From the NCBI RefSeq assembly GCF_009377235.1, contig NZ_VMNX01000004.1, forward strand, positions 58,584 through 122,583: DNA of 64,000 bases, written 5' to 3'. Below the pieces are notes generated by a model. The model had not been told where the DNA came from, made no database searches, and worked only from the letters and a program-made list of their open reading frames with translations. The position numbers and the translations under genes were made by a program. Below are positions 25,573 to 34,451 of this stretch, piece after piece. The first letter of the stretch is position 1. Each line of letters begins with the position of its first letter. This DNA comes from Streptomyces acidicola. GTDB taxonomy: Bacteria > Actinomycetota > Actinomycetes > Streptomycetales > Streptomycetaceae.

Positions 25573-26685
25573 ATGAGTACGCCGCCATCGCCACCTGGAG
25601 CGGAGCGGACTGACGGATCATCCGTCCAGATCGGCGCTCTCGTTCCGCTGACTCGGCCTGGCTGGGTCGAGGCAGGCCGGCACTTGCTGGCCGGACTCGA
25701 ACTGGCCGTTCGCGAAGTCAACGACGCCGGCGGGATCGTCGGAAGACCACTGGAGCTGGTGGTCCGAGACACCGCGGCTGATCCACAGAGGGCCGCGGCG
25801 GCCGTAGATGAACTGGCTCGCCTGGGCGTGGCTGCCTTGGCGGGGGAGTATCACAGCGTCGTCGCTCGCGCCGCTGCCGCCAGGGCCGACGCCCTCGGCC
25901 TGCCGTTCCTCTGCTCGTCAGCGGTTCTCGACGCCCTCACGGAACAGCCAACGGAATGGGTCGCGCGCCTCGCCCCGGCGCAGTCCCACGGCTGGCAGAT
26001 CTACGCGGACTTCCTCCTCAGCGCGGGCCACAGTCGAATCGCCGTAGCGGCCGAGTCGAGTGTCTACTGGGCATCCGGGGCCCGCATTCTGCGGGACTAC
26101 CTCGCTCCACGCGGCGGCACTGTCATCGAACTCGACATGCGAGCGCTCACTCCCACGGCCGTGTGCGACGAACTCGTCGGCAATCGCGCGACAGCCCTCC
26201 TTCTTCTGGTCGGCCACCCGGAGCCGGCAGCGTCGATCGTCAAGTCTGTCCGCCGCGACCAGCGCCTCGCCGAGATCATGATGGGTGCTCCGGCCGGGCA
26301 ACCGGAGTTCGCCGAATGGGCGAGGTTGCTGGGCGACGACGGCGCCGCGATCCCGTTCTTGCGTTACCTGCCCGAGCGCCTCAGCCCACTCGGTGCACGA
26401 GTCGAGACGGCCCTCCGCGAGCGGCTGGGCGAAGCGCCATCCTTCGTCGCCTTCGAGGGTTACGACACGGTCGCCGCCCTCGCCGATGTGCTGCGTTCTC
26501 AGGGCGCGGACCGGGCGGGCACTGCCGAATCCTGGCCGCGCGTTGCAGTTGAAGGCACCCGCGGGCAGATCCAGTTCTCCCGCACGCCAGGCATCAGCGT
26601 TTGGCAATGGGCTTGGACGCCAATCCAAGTCGTTGATCGAGATCCGGCGGAACCCGATCGCTTTCGGATCCTCTACGCCGGCTGA
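25573..26685 (+). CDS. Type 1 periplasmic-binding-fold protein without signal peptide (LivK/AmiC-like)
   Basis: 370 residues with the Leu/Ile/Val-binding (Peripla_BP_6) fold: IGALVPLTRPGWVEAGRHLLAGLELAVREVNDAGGI is the classic first strand/helix. The second lobe ends FEGYDTVAALADVLR...RGQIQF. The N-terminus (MSTPPSPPGAERTDGSS) is hydrophilic with no lipobox or hydrophobic core, so the protein is predicted to be cytoplasmic. No ABC permease or ATPase is nearby. It may act as a ligand sensor like AmiC, or be a mis-started solute receptor; no upstream in-frame signal is seen. Confidence 0.8.
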   Translation: MSTPPSPPGAERTDGSSVQIGALVPLTRPGWVEAGRHLLAGLELAVREVNDAGGIVGRPLELVVRDTAADPQRAAAAVDELARLGVAALAGEYHSVVARAAAARADALGLPFLCSSAVLDALTEQPTEWVARLAPAQSHGWQIYADFLLSAGHSRIAVAAESSVYWASGARILRDYLAPRGGTVIELDMRALTPTAVCDELVGNRATALLLLVGHPEPAASIVKSVRRDQRLAEIMMGAPAGQPEFAEWARLLGDDGAAIPFLRYLPERLSPLGARVETALRERLGEAPSFVAFEGYDTVAALADVLRSQGADRAGTAESWPRVAVEGTRGQIQFSRTPGISVWQWAWTPIQVVDRDPAEPDRFRILYAG

Positions 26686-27258
26686 GAGAGCCCGGGGTTC
26701 CGACTGCGCAGATCTGTCCGAACTTGAGGCTGTCCACCTGTCCATCTGTCCACCTGCCTACGTGCCAATACGGGCTCTCAGCTTCGCGGCCGGGGGCTCA
26801 GCACGACGGAGGCCGGGTGGTCCGCCAAATCCGGCTGTTCGACAACCCCGGAGGCGTCCCGGTCCGGCTTGAGCTGCTCAATGGCGACGATCACTCGGCG
26901 GCCGTGAACCTGCGCTGCCACCCGGTCGCGATCAGCTGAAGTTCCGCGCCCTTGAACAGCGGAACGGACGCATCAGCGCTGCCCGCTCGAAACGTCGATG
27001 GCACAGGACAGCGTCCTCGCGGGCGACGAGGCAGCGGCAAGTAAAAAGCTCGTTTCTGAACCCTGGAGCTTGGCTGCACCCTGGTTGTGTTCCCGGTCGG
27101 TCAGATGTGAACCGGTGAATTCGGCGGACCCCACCCCGCCAGGGCATTCACCAAATGTATAGCCGTGACTGATGGACTTGATGGATTCCCGTCCTGCCTA
27201 CAACGGGGACAGGCAATGAGGCAAGCCGTTCAGGGGCTCGCAAACGGCGAGGAGGGAC
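26686..27258. other. Intergenic region without a confident gene
   Basis: 573 bases between the binding-fold gene and the AraC gene. A plus-strand frame ending IRLFDNPGGVPVRLELLNGDD... near 26940 looks protein-like but has no credible start or family. GAGGAGGGAC just before 27259 is the AraC ribosome site. Nothing else recognised. Confidence 0.35.
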
Positions 27259-28239
27259 ATGCTGATCGAGACGGTGTTCCGGAGCGATGATCTACCGGCG
27301 GCGGACCGGTTCGACTGCTGGCGCGAACGGGTTGGTCAGACCCATGCTCCGCTGGAGCTGCACAGTGACCACTGGTCCGATTTTCGGGTTTTTCAACGTG
27401 TGCTCGACCTCGGCGCCGTATCGGTGTGGCCGATCGCGTTTCAGCCGTTGTGTTTTCGGCGGACGCAGAAGCTGATCCGGCAGTCCGATCCCGAGGGGCT
27501 GCACCTTTCTCTGCCGTTGAGCGGCGCGCTGCGCGCCGTCCGGGGTGAGGAGGAGGCCGTGTACGGTCCGGACAGCCTGTGCGTCGTCGACACCTCGCGC
27601 CCCGTCGAGATTCATGGCGGCGACGACTTACTTCGGCATACGGGAGTTGGACTGGAGGTCCCGAAAGCGCTGCTGCAGCTGCCACGGAATCGGCTCGACC
27701 AGGTGACTGGTCTGCGGTTGTCAGCGCAGGAAGGGTTCGGGGCCTTGTTGGCGCAGCTGCTCCAGCAGCTGGCGCGAGGCACCGATTCCTACCAGCCTGC
27801 CGACGGGCCGCGGCTCGGGTCGGTGGTGGTCGACCTACTGTCTGCTCTGTTCGCTCACGCCCTCGAAGCGGACGACTCCCTTTCACCGGAGACTCGTCGG
27901 CAGACTCTCGTCCTACAGATTCGTGCCTTCGTGCGGGAGCGCCTTCACGACCCGGACCTGACCCCGCGCGCCATCGCGGCCGCGAACCACATCTCCCGCA
28001 GCTACCTGTACCGCCTCTTTGAGCATGAAGAGGAGTCGATCGCTGCCTGGATCCGTGGCCAGCGTTTGGAACATGCTCGCCGTGACCTCGCAGAACCCGC
28101 CATGCGCACCACCCCGATCCACGCCGTCGCCGCCCGCTGGGGCTTCCTTCAGGCCGCCGACTTCACGCGCGCCTTCCGTGCCGCTTTCGGTAGCTCGCCC
28201 AGGGACTACCGCCACCAAGCGCAGAGGGCCGCCGAGTAG
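27259..28239 (+). CDS. AraC family transcriptional regulator (AraC_binding_2 type)
   Basis: 326 residues. The N-terminal half (residues 1-190) is the cupin-like AraC_binding_2 sensor seen in NdmR/FeaR-like proteins. The C-terminal double HTH starts near residue 215: DLTPRAIAAANHISRSYLYRLFEHEEESIAAWIRGQRLEHARRDL is the first helix-turn-helix and GFLQAADFTRAFRAAFGSSPRDYR the second. A good ribosome site precedes the ATG. No obvious target operon is adjacent; next is a small secreted protein. Ligand unknown. Confidence 0.93.
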   Translation: MLIETVFRSDDLPAADRFDCWRERVGQTHAPLELHSDHWSDFRVFQRVLDLGAVSVWPIAFQPLCFRRTQKLIRQSDPEGLHLSLPLSGALRAVRGEEEAVYGPDSLCVVDTSRPVEIHGGDDLLRHTGVGLEVPKALLQLPRNRLDQVTGLRLSAQEGFGALLAQLLQQLARGTDSYQPADGPRLGSVVVDLLSALFAHALEADDSLSPETRRQTLVLQIRAFVRERLHDPDLTPRAIAAANHISRSYLYRLFEHEEESIAAWIRGQRLEHARRDLAEPAMRTTPIHAVAARWGFLQAADFTRAFRAAFGSSPRDYRHQAQRAAE

Positions 28240-28379
28240 ACGCAATGCCAAGAAGGTGTGGACTCACTGCTGACGACACCCTCGCTGGTCGCCCGTCAGG
28301 CTGAGGACGACCTCAGATCCATTGTTGGCGCACCGATCCTGACGCCGAGTCGTGCCGCCATACCCAAAGAAGGGTGACC

Positions 28380-28688
28380 ATGACGCACGCAAGGAAGCTT
28401 TCACGCAGAATGAAGAAGCTGCTCGCCAGTGGCGCAGCTCCCTCCCTGGCGGTAACCGCCCTGGTTGCCGGAACGCTGGCTGTGGCAACTCCGGCGCACG
28501 CCACGGCCTATGACTGTCAGCGGTACCTGTCTGATCGGGGCTACACGGTTACCGCTACCAGGGTGAATGCCTGTGCCAAGGGTTCAGGCGGCGAGCTCAT
28601 CGACTATGTGGTCTGCTATGCGCGGCTTACTGAAAGCGGCGTCACGAAAAACCACGCCGAAAATGCTTGCGATCTAGCAGATAACTGA
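28380..28688 (+). CDS. Small secreted protein with four cysteines
   Basis: 102 residues from the ATG at 28380 (GAAGGGTG upstream; a GTG at 28374 is possible). An N-terminal basic stretch MTHARKLSRRMKKLL is followed by a hydrophobic core and a signal-peptidase site ATPAHA|TAYDC. The mature part is about 60 residues with four Cys (YDCQ, NACAK, VVCYA, NACD), consistent with two disulfides. I do not recognise a characterised family; small disulfide-rich exported proteins of this kind include putative toxins and inhibitors. Confidence 0.8.
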   Translation: MTHARKLSRRMKKLLASGAAPSLAVTALVAGTLAVATPAHATAYDCQRYLSDRGYTVTATRVNACAKGSGGELIDYVVCYARLTESGVTKNHAENACDLADN

Positions 28689-28703
28689 ATCGGTACCTAC
28701 CGG

Positions 28704-28780
28704 TTCCCGGAGTCGGCCATGGAGGTGCCGGCCGCCGCGGTGGAGTACCTGGTTGAGCAGGTGAAGGTGCCGTCGGAAGC
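28704..28780 (+). pseudogene. Possible Tn3-type transposase N-terminal scrap
   Basis: A short frame reads [20 protein letters not shown] then KVPSE, similar in pattern to the DUF4158 start of Tn3 TnpA proteins. The following sequence in any frame does not continue the match. Very tentative. Confidence 0.2.
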
Positions 28781-28960
28781 ACGCAGCGGCACATCGTGCG
28801 CCTCCAACAGCGCCAAGTTCGGCTCCCGGTCCTCGAACCTGATGACCGAGTGGCACCAGCGCTATCGCGGCCCGGGCGTGATGATCTGCTGGCACCTCGA
28901 GCGGAAGTCGGTGTTGGGCCCGCCGACTGTAGGGCAGCGGGCCTCGATGCCCGGTGAGCG

Positions 28961-29368
28961 TCACCGGCTGCGTCGCAGTGGGCTGACGCCAGGGGTGGTG
29001 GACAGCACCTGGACCAGTGCCAGAACGCTCAGGCCGAACATCAGGGTGCCCAGGGGGACATGGAGCGCCGACATGTGTGCGATACCGAGGACCACCTGCA
29101 CCGAGGCGAGTACGAGGAACCCGCAGGCGTACAGGACGGGGCGGAGCGAGCCACCGCCCGGACGCCACGCCAGGATCGCAGCGAGCACGTACAGCATCGA
29201 CGCGCCGTACATCACGCGTGCTCCGACGCTGTGCAGTACCTCGCCGTGGGAGGAGGACAGCAGCAGGCCGGCGGTGGCTGCCTGGAAGAAGAGGGCCAAG
29301 GTCTGCAAGGCGATCGCGATGTGCAGGTAGGTGAACCTGCCCGGTGCTGTCGTCGTCTGAACGGCCAT
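28961..29368 (-). CDS. Four-helix integral membrane protein of unknown function
   Basis: 135 residues from the ATG at 29368, with AGAGGAC upstream. Four hydrophobic segments: residues about 12-35, 45-65, 75-98 and 103-122. His residues (YLHIAI, LLHSVGAR-like, IAHMSALH) lie in or near the helices, reminiscent of small heme-binding or DoxX-like membrane proteins, but no family is recognised with certainty. Divergent from an ECF41 sigma factor, with a candidate ECF41 promoter pointing at it, so it may be the sigma factor's target. Confidence 0.75.
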   Translation of the reverse strand: MAVQTTTAPGRFTYLHIAIALQTLALFFQAATAGLLLSSSHGEVLHSVGARVMYGASMLYVLAAILAWRPGGGSLRPVLYACGFLVLASVQVVLGIAHMSALHVPLGTLMFGLSVLALVQVLSTTPGVSPLRRSR

Positions 29369-29422
29369 GATGTGGTCCTCTCTTCTGCCTCGCGGCGGTG
29401 CTCGGTACTCTCTCGGCAGTCC

Positions 29423-29450
29423 GACGACGCAGGCCCGCGAAATGTGAGGC
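29423..29450 (-). promoter_or_regulatory. Candidate ECF41-type promoter
   Basis: On the minus strand GCCTCACA (29450-29443) is followed after 16 bases by CGTC (29426-29423). ECF41 promoters are known for a TGTCACA-like -35 and CGTC -10. It lies about 55 bases before the membrane-protein start. The -35 deviates from consensus. Confidence 0.4.
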
Positions 29451-29549
29451 GAGGCGTCAACCTCACCGTCCGGTACGGAGTTTCGCCGTAGCTCGTAGGG
29501 CCGAAGCGGACCAGGGGAACCAGGGGGAGCCAGGGGGGCGGCCGCGGTC

Positions 29550-30506
29550 ATGAGCACACTGTCACCGTCCGAGTCGACGCACGCTCAGTCCAAGACAGGA
29601 CTGAGCGCGATCGTCGGCGAGCGTCGCCAACTGATCAATCTCGCCTACCGGCTGCTCGGTTCGCTGGCCGAGGCGGAGGACGCCGTGCAGGAGACCTACG
29701 CCCGCTGGTACGCGCTGTCGCGGCAGCAGCAGGAGGCCATCGAGTCTCCCGGCGCCTGGCTGACAACGGTGGTCGGCCGCATCTGCCTGGACGTGCTCGG
29801 CTCGGCGCGGGCCCGGCGCGAACGCTACGTTGGCACATGGCTACCCGAGCCGTTGCCCAACCGTGCGGAGTGGATCGGCGGGCGGGCCGGCGGCAGCGCC
29901 GAACCGGCCGATCCCGCCGACCAGATCACCCTCGACGAGTCGGTGAACATGGCCTTCCTCGTCGTCCTGGAGTCGATGACACCTGCCGAACGCGTGACGT
30001 TCATCCTGCATGACGTCTTCCGCTATCCCTTCACCGAGATCGCCGAAATCGTCGGCCGCACGCCCGCGGCCTGTCGGCAGCTGGCGTCCTCGGCCCGTCG
30101 GCGCATCCGCGCCACGCAGGCTCCCGCGGTTCCGGCGGCCGGGCAGGCCGGTCTGGTGCGGCGTTTCAAGGAGGCGTGGGAGGTCAAGGACATCGAGGCC
30201 CTGGTCCGCCTCCTCGATCCCGACGCCGTGATGGTCGCCGACGGCGGCGGCTTGGTGGGCACCGTCCTGTGCCCGGTCGAAGGCAGCCGGAACATCGCCC
30301 AGTACCTGATCCACATCGCCGACAAGGCCTCCGGACTGACGCTCTTGGAACGGACGGTCAACGGCCGGCCTGGCTTGATCGCCCAGCACACCGGCACTAC
30401 CGTGACCGTGGCCGCCTTCGCGCTCGCCCACGACCGCATCACCCGCATCTGGGCGGTTCGCAACCCGGAGAAGCTCTGGGCGTGGACCGAGAGCGAACAG
30501 ACCTGA
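29550..30506 (+). CDS. ECF41-family RNA polymerase sigma factor (SigJ-like)
   Basis: 318 residues: sigma region 2 (INLAYRLLGSLAEAEDAVQETY), region 4 (MTPAERVTFILHDVFRYPFTEIAEIVGRTPAACRQLASSARRR), then a SnoaL-like C-terminal domain from about residue 195. The ECF41 hallmarks WLPEPL (97-102), DGGG in the C-terminal domain, and NPEKL close to the end are present; the C-terminal domain modulates activity without an anti-sigma factor. ECF41 genes usually control an adjacent carboxymuconolactone decarboxylase, oxidoreductase or epimerase gene. None is here, only the divergent membrane protein. Confidence 0.93.
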   Translation: MSTLSPSESTHAQSKTGLSAIVGERRQLINLAYRLLGSLAEAEDAVQETYARWYALSRQQQEAIESPGAWLTTVVGRICLDVLGSARARRERYVGTWLPEPLPNRAEWIGGRAGGSAEPADPADQITLDESVNMAFLVVLESMTPAERVTFILHDVFRYPFTEIAEIVGRTPAACRQLASSARRRIRATQAPAVPAAGQAGLVRRFKEAWEVKDIEALVRLLDPDAVMVADGGGLVGTVLCPVEGSRNIAQYLIHIADKASGLTLLERTVNGRPGLIAQHTGTTVTVAAFALAHDRITRIWAVRNPEKLWAWTESEQT

Positions 30507-31001
30507 TCCGGCGCCGCATCCCGAACGACGACGCCGCGCAGTTCGACAGTCCCTCGCATCGGCGGCGGTGGGCAGGGCAGCGGGCGCACTGATCAGAACC
30601 GGGCCACGACTGCCGCGGCAGGGATGAAGTCGGCGACATCGAGAGCCTAACCGGGACTCGTCAGACGGGCCTCGTGATCACCTGGCGAGGACGGGCAGCC
30701 GCGCCGACGGTCCTCGTGCTCTGGATCGCGTTCACCTGGTCCATGCGACGCTGACCAGAGCCGGCCAGGGTCTGGTGTAAAAGTGGATCTTGGTCGCAGA
30801 TGATCACGCCTTGAGGGGCGTGGGTGATCTGACGAATGGCCAGTGGTAGTGGCTGGAGCCCTTGTTGCTGAGGGAGAGCCGGCAACCCTTGCCCTGCACA
30901 TCGACGACCGCGGGCCGCGCGCAGGGCACTCGCACCTGCTGGAGTTGCCGCTACCTCGCCAGGGTCCACGCCGCGCACAGGCCGCTGCTGACGGCATGAC
31001 G
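30507..31001. other. Intergenic region without a confident gene
   Basis: 495 bases between the sigma factor and the convergent LysR gene. A minus-strand frame ending near 30661 reads GVIICDQDPLLHQTLAGSGQ, protein-like but not assignable. No clear terminator was identified. Confidence 0.3.
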
Positions 31002-31919
31002 TCATCTCTTGCGGAGTACGCGGAGTGTGGTGTCCCGAAGTGCCTCGACGAATGGATGGTCGCGCTTTGACGGCAGCCACGACAGTGCAATCGTCCAGGG
31101 CGGTACGTCCTCTACCTCGACGTAGGCGACCCCCAGCCGTGGGTAGAGAACCTGGGCCACGGACGGAGGAAGCTGGATGCCCTCTCCCATCGCGATCGCC
31201 AGCAGAGCGCTCTCGTAGTCGGCGACGGCATGATTGCTGTATCGGACAGGGGTGCCGTCGGGGAGGGGATCACACGCCCAGAAGTCCTGGAACACCTTCG
31301 GAACCCGTGGGGACCAGCCCAGATGCAATCTGTCGGACAGATCGGCCAAGGTGATCCTGCCGCGCTGGGCGAGTGGTTCTGAGGCGCACATCGCAGCGCA
31401 CCGCGGCCCGCTGGCCAGTTTCAGGTACTGGATGCCATCGGGGACCGGCAGGGGCAGGAACGTCGCGTCCGCCGTCCCTTCGAGCAGGGAAGTTGCGGCG
31501 TCGAACGCGACACGCCGAATCTGTATGTCCACGCCGGGCATTCGCCGACGCAGTTCATCCAGAACCTCCGGTATCGGGTCAATCGACACGATCGCTTCGA
31601 ACGAGCCGATCACCATACGGCCGACCCCGGTCTCCGCCGCACAGCGGGCCTGCTGGCGCAGTTCGTGGGCGGCGTCCACGACGTGCCGTATCTGATCCAG
31701 CAGAGCCTGCCCGGCAGGGGCGAGGGCGACGGTGCGGGTACCGCGGTCGATCAGCTTCACGCCGAGGTTGCGTTCCAGGGCGAAGATCTGGCGCGAGAGG
31801 GCGGGCTGGGAGATGAAGGCGCGGCGCGCGGCACGGCCGAAGTGCAACTCCTCGGCCAGGTGCAGAAACAATTGCAGTTGGTGGATGCTCGGCTGTTTGG
31901 TGTCCCCCGACATGGCCAT
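31002..31919 (-). CDS. LysR family transcriptional regulator
   Basis: 305 residues (ATG at 31919, or 31913). Winged HTH at residues about 10-65: LFLHLAEELHFGRAARRAFISQPALSRQIFALERNLG. The effector domain follows from residue 95 with MVIGSFEAIVSIDPIPEVLDELRRRMPGVDI. LysR proteins are ligand-responsive tetramers. The gene lies downstream of the PAS-domain frame on the same strand, near folD/purU; regulation of that one-carbon or aromatic-demethylation group is possible but not shown. Confidence 0.93.
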   Translation of the reverse strand: MAMSGDTKQPSIHQLQLFLHLAEELHFGRAARRAFISQPALSRQIFALERNLGVKLIDRGTRTVALAPAGQALLDQIRHVVDAAHELRQQARCAAETGVGRMVIGSFEAIVSIDPIPEVLDELRRRMPGVDIQIRRVAFDAATSLLEGTADATFLPLPVPDGIQYLKLASGPRCAAMCASEPLAQRGRITLADLSDRLHLGWSPRVPKVFQDFWACDPLPDGTPVRYSNHAVADYESALLAIAMGEGIQLPPSVAQVLYPRLGVAYVEVEDVPPWTIALSWLPSKRDHPFVEALRDTTLRVLRKR

Positions 31920-32335
31920 GCTGGAAACCGTATCAATCCGACCTTATGGCCCATCAGGATCCTCTTTGGTGTCGGGTGAAGGCTGCGTAGGACTTCTCGG
32001 GTCGCACCGACACCACCATGGGCGTTCTGTGCAAACGCCGGGTCGGCGGCCGCCGCGCCTGGGACATGGCACTGGATGCACTCGGCGTTTCCCGGCGAGA
32101 GATGCGGCAGTGCGACGAACGCCTTCGGGTCGGCCGACCAGGCGCACGTCCTCTCGTCCGGCTCGGCACCGTCCTCCAGACGGAAGGGAGCCCTGACGGC
32201 GTTCACCTCCTCGCGGGTGCCGCCCAGGATGGCCGCCCCGGCCTGGTTGACCCACTGGATCGTCCCGTCGCCGCCCACCAGAGCCATGCCCGTCGGTACG
32301 CCGTCGAGCGCGGATTCCCATCTGTTGGCCCTCAT
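31757..32335 (-). CDS. PAS-domain protein, C-terminus uncertain
   Basis: Start ATG at 32335 with AAGGAG six bases upstream. Residues 1-75 form a PAS domain (VPTGMALVGGDGTIQWVNQAGAAILGG). PFRLEDGAEPD and FVALPHLSPGNAECIQCHVPG follow; CIQCH fits the CxxCH pattern of c-type heme attachment, but there is no signal peptide, so this may be chance or a metal site. The frame runs on to 31757, overlapping the LysR start by 163 bases in another frame. The last ~55 residues are therefore probably not natural, and a small indel may have displaced the real stop (other frames end at 31954 or 31944, just before LysR). Confidence 0.6.
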   Translation of the reverse strand: MRANRWESALDGVPTGMALVGGDGTIQWVNQAGAAILGGTREEVNAVRAPFRLEDGAEPDERTCAWSADPKAFVALPHLSPGNAECIQCHVPGAAAADPAFAQNAHGGVGATREVLRSLHPTPKRILMGHKVGLIRFPAWPCRGTPNSRASTNCNCFCTWPRSCTSAVPRAAPSSPSPPSRARSSPWNATSA

Positions 32336-32607
32336 CGCAGCTCCTTCGCGGTCGCCGGACGCATACGTCATTTGTCCCCACTGGGCAGACCGCGATCAGC
32401 GGACTCCTCGCGTCGTACGCCCGATGACCGGGCCAGGGCGCTTCTCTACGGTCGAAACCGTCGAGCGGACGGCGCTCGCGGTGCGTCGCCGCGGCGACGA
32501 GAGCGGCGAGGAGAGCGACGACGAGTGCGGCTGCGACGACGCGGTCCCGGCGGTTCATCGCCGTACCCGTATCCGTACCCCTCTTCACCTGGAGAAAGGT
32601 GGCCCTC

Positions 32608-33498
32608 ATGGGCGCGATCACGATTCCAGCAGGGCGACCGGCCACCGCCCATCTCCTGGACGGCCGGGCCACCGCACGGACCATCCGGGCGGAACTCAAG
32701 GAACGGGTGGCCCGACTCGCCTCCCGGGGTGTGCGGCCCGGCCTCGGGACAGTGCTGGTCGGCAGCGACCCGGGCAGTGCGGCGTACGTGGCCGGTAAGC
32801 ACCGGGACTGCGAGCAGATAGGCATCCGGTCGCTGCGTGTCGAGCTGCCGGAGTCCGCGACCCGGGCCGACGTGCTCGCCGCGGTCGCCGATCTGAACGG
32901 CGATCCGCAATGCACCGGGCTGATCGTCCAACTGCCGTTGCCCGTCGGGATCGACCGCGGAGTGGTCCTGGAGAGCATCGACCCCGCGAAGGACGCTGAC
33001 GGGTTGCACCCGACGAACCTCGGTCGGCTCGTCATCGGCTCGCCCGGACCGCTGCCGTGCACACCGCGGGGCATCGTGGAGCTCCTTCGCCAGTACTGCG
33101 TTCCGCTGACCGGCGCCGACGTCGTGATCGTGGGCTGCGGGGTGACGGTCGGCCGTCCTCTCGCGCTGTTGCTGACCCGGCACACGGAGAGCGCGACGGT
33201 GACGATGTGCCACGAGGAGACGCGCGACATGTCCGCGCACATCCGACGTGCCGACATCGTCGTCGCCGCGGCCGGCGCCGCGGAACTGGTGCGTGCCGAC
33301 GACGTCAGACCCGGTGCGATCGTCCTCGACGTCGGCATCACGCGTACCGAGGCAGGCATCGTCGGTGACGTGGCCGCCGACGTGGCGGGTACCGCCCATA
33401 TGCTTGCTCCCATGCCCGGTGGGGTGGGGCCCATGACCCGGGCGATGCTCATGACCAATGTCGTCGAGGCCGCCGAGCGGTCCCTGCCTTCCTGCTGA
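32608..33498 (+). CDS. folD: Bifunctional methylene-THF dehydrogenase / methenyl-THF cyclohydrolase
   Basis: 296 residues from the ATG at 32608 (AAGGTGG five bases upstream; a GTG at 32599 is less likely). FolD interconverts 5,10-methylene-THF and 10-formyl-THF with NADP. Seen: the catalytic Tyr/Lys in [18 protein letters not shown], the D-A-D-G block [10 protein letters not shown], the NADP loop [17 protein letters not shown], and [10 protein letters not shown]. The usual loop is GRSxxVGxP; the Cys-Gly-Val variant here is unusual. It is convergent with purU, so formyl-THF made here could be deformylated by its neighbour. Confidence 0.95.
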   Translation: MGAITIPAGRPATAHLLDGRATARTIRAELKERVARLASRGVRPGLGTVLVGSDPGSAAYVAGKHRDCEQIGIRSLRVELPESATRADVLAAVADLNGDPQCTGLIVQLPLPVGIDRGVVLESIDPAKDADGLHPTNLGRLVIGSPGPLPCTPRGIVELLRQYCVPLTGADVVIVGCGVTVGRPLALLLTRHTESATVTMCHEETRDMSAHIRRADIVVAAAGAAELVRADDVRPGAIVLDVGITRTEAGIVGDVAADVAGTAHMLAPMPGGVGPMTRAMLMTNVVEAAERSLPSC

Positions 33499-33567
33499 TC
33501 GTCCGCAGAACCGCCTGCCTGTGGGGGCGCCCCGGGAGCGTGTCCGGGGCGGCCGCGCGGGCGGTTG

Positions 33568-34425
33568 TCAGTCCGCGAAGACCACGGTCGTGCGCCCGTT
33601 GAGGAGCACACGGCTCTCCAGGTGGTGGCGTACGGCCCTCGCCAGCACGCGCCGCTCGATGTCACGTCCCTTGCGAACCAACTGCTGAGGCGTGTCCCGG
33701 TGCGTGACGGGCTCGACGTCCTGGGCGATGATCGGCCCCTCGTCGAGGTCGCCGGTCACGTAGTGCGCCGTGGCGCCGATCAGCTTCACCCCGCGCTCGT
33801 ACGCCTGGTGGTAGGGCTTCGCGCCCTTGAATCCGGGCAGGAACGAGTGGTGGATGTTGATGCAGCGGCCCTCCAGCTTCGCGGAGAGCTCGTTGGACAG
33901 GATCTGCATGTACCGGGCGAGGACGACCAGGCCGACCTGGTACTCGTCGACGAGCGCGAGCAACTTGGCCTCCTGCTCGGGCTTGTTGTCCCTGGTGACC
34001 GGCAGGTGGTGGAAGGGGATGCCGGCGAGGTCGATGTGCTGGTACACCTCGCGCGGGTGGTTGGACACGATGCCCACCACCTCCATGGGAAGTTCGCCGG
34101 TGCGCCGGCGGTAGAGCAGATCCGCGAGGCAGTGGTCGAGTTTCGAGGCCATGATGAGAACCCGCATCCGTGCGTCGTCCCCGGTCACGGTCCATGAGGC
34201 GTCCAGCGGGGTGAGACTGGCGGACACGTTCTCCCGCACGACGGTCTCGTTCACTCCGGCCGGGACCGCGAAGGCGAGGCGGCAGAAGAAGCGGCCGGGA
34301 AGCGGGTCGTTGAAGTGGCTGGCTTCCTGGATGTTGCCGCCGATCCTGACGAGACCCGTGGTGACCCGGCTGACAATGCCGGGGCGGTCCTCGCAGGCGA
34401 ATTTCAGGATGAACGTACGGGACAT
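33568..34425 (-). CDS. purU: Formyltetrahydrofolate deformylase
   Basis: 285 residues from the ATG at 34425. N-terminal ACT domain (residues 1-80: FILKFACEDRPGIVSRVTTGL) followed by the formyltransferase-fold catalytic domain with the conserved NIHHSFLPGFKGAKPYHQAYERGVKLIGATAHYVT and DEGPIIAQDV; the Asn/His/Asp triad is present. It hydrolyses 10-formyl-THF to THF and formate, balancing folate pools when methyl groups are oxidised. It is preceded by a truncated THF-dependent aminomethyltransferase on the same strand, 26 bases upstream. Confidence 0.96.
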   Translation of the reverse strand: MSRTFILKFACEDRPGIVSRVTTGLVRIGGNIQEASHFNDPLPGRFFCRLAFAVPAGVNETVVRENVSASLTPLDASWTVTGDDARMRVLIMASKLDHCLADLLYRRRTGELPMEVVGIVSNHPREVYQHIDLAGIPFHHLPVTRDNKPEQEAKLLALVDEYQVGLVVLARYMQILSNELSAKLEGRCINIHHSFLPGFKGAKPYHQAYERGVKLIGATAHYVTGDLDEGPIIAQDVEPVTHRDTPQQLVRKGRDIERRVLARAVRHHLESRVLLNGRTTVVFAD

Positions 34426-34451
34426 GGGATTGCCGTCCTTCTTCGGGGTGG

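Noticed and set aside
32560..32584. Hexamer-like CCGTAC repeat before folD as an operator
   Set aside because: Only about three imperfect units with no dyad symmetry; not enough to support a regulatory call.
31944..33665. 573-codon minus-strand frame spanning folD and the PAS gene
   Set aside because: Antisense to folD for most of its length; only a short [20 protein letters not shown] segment (from 32558) looks like a membrane anchor, too little to support a gene.
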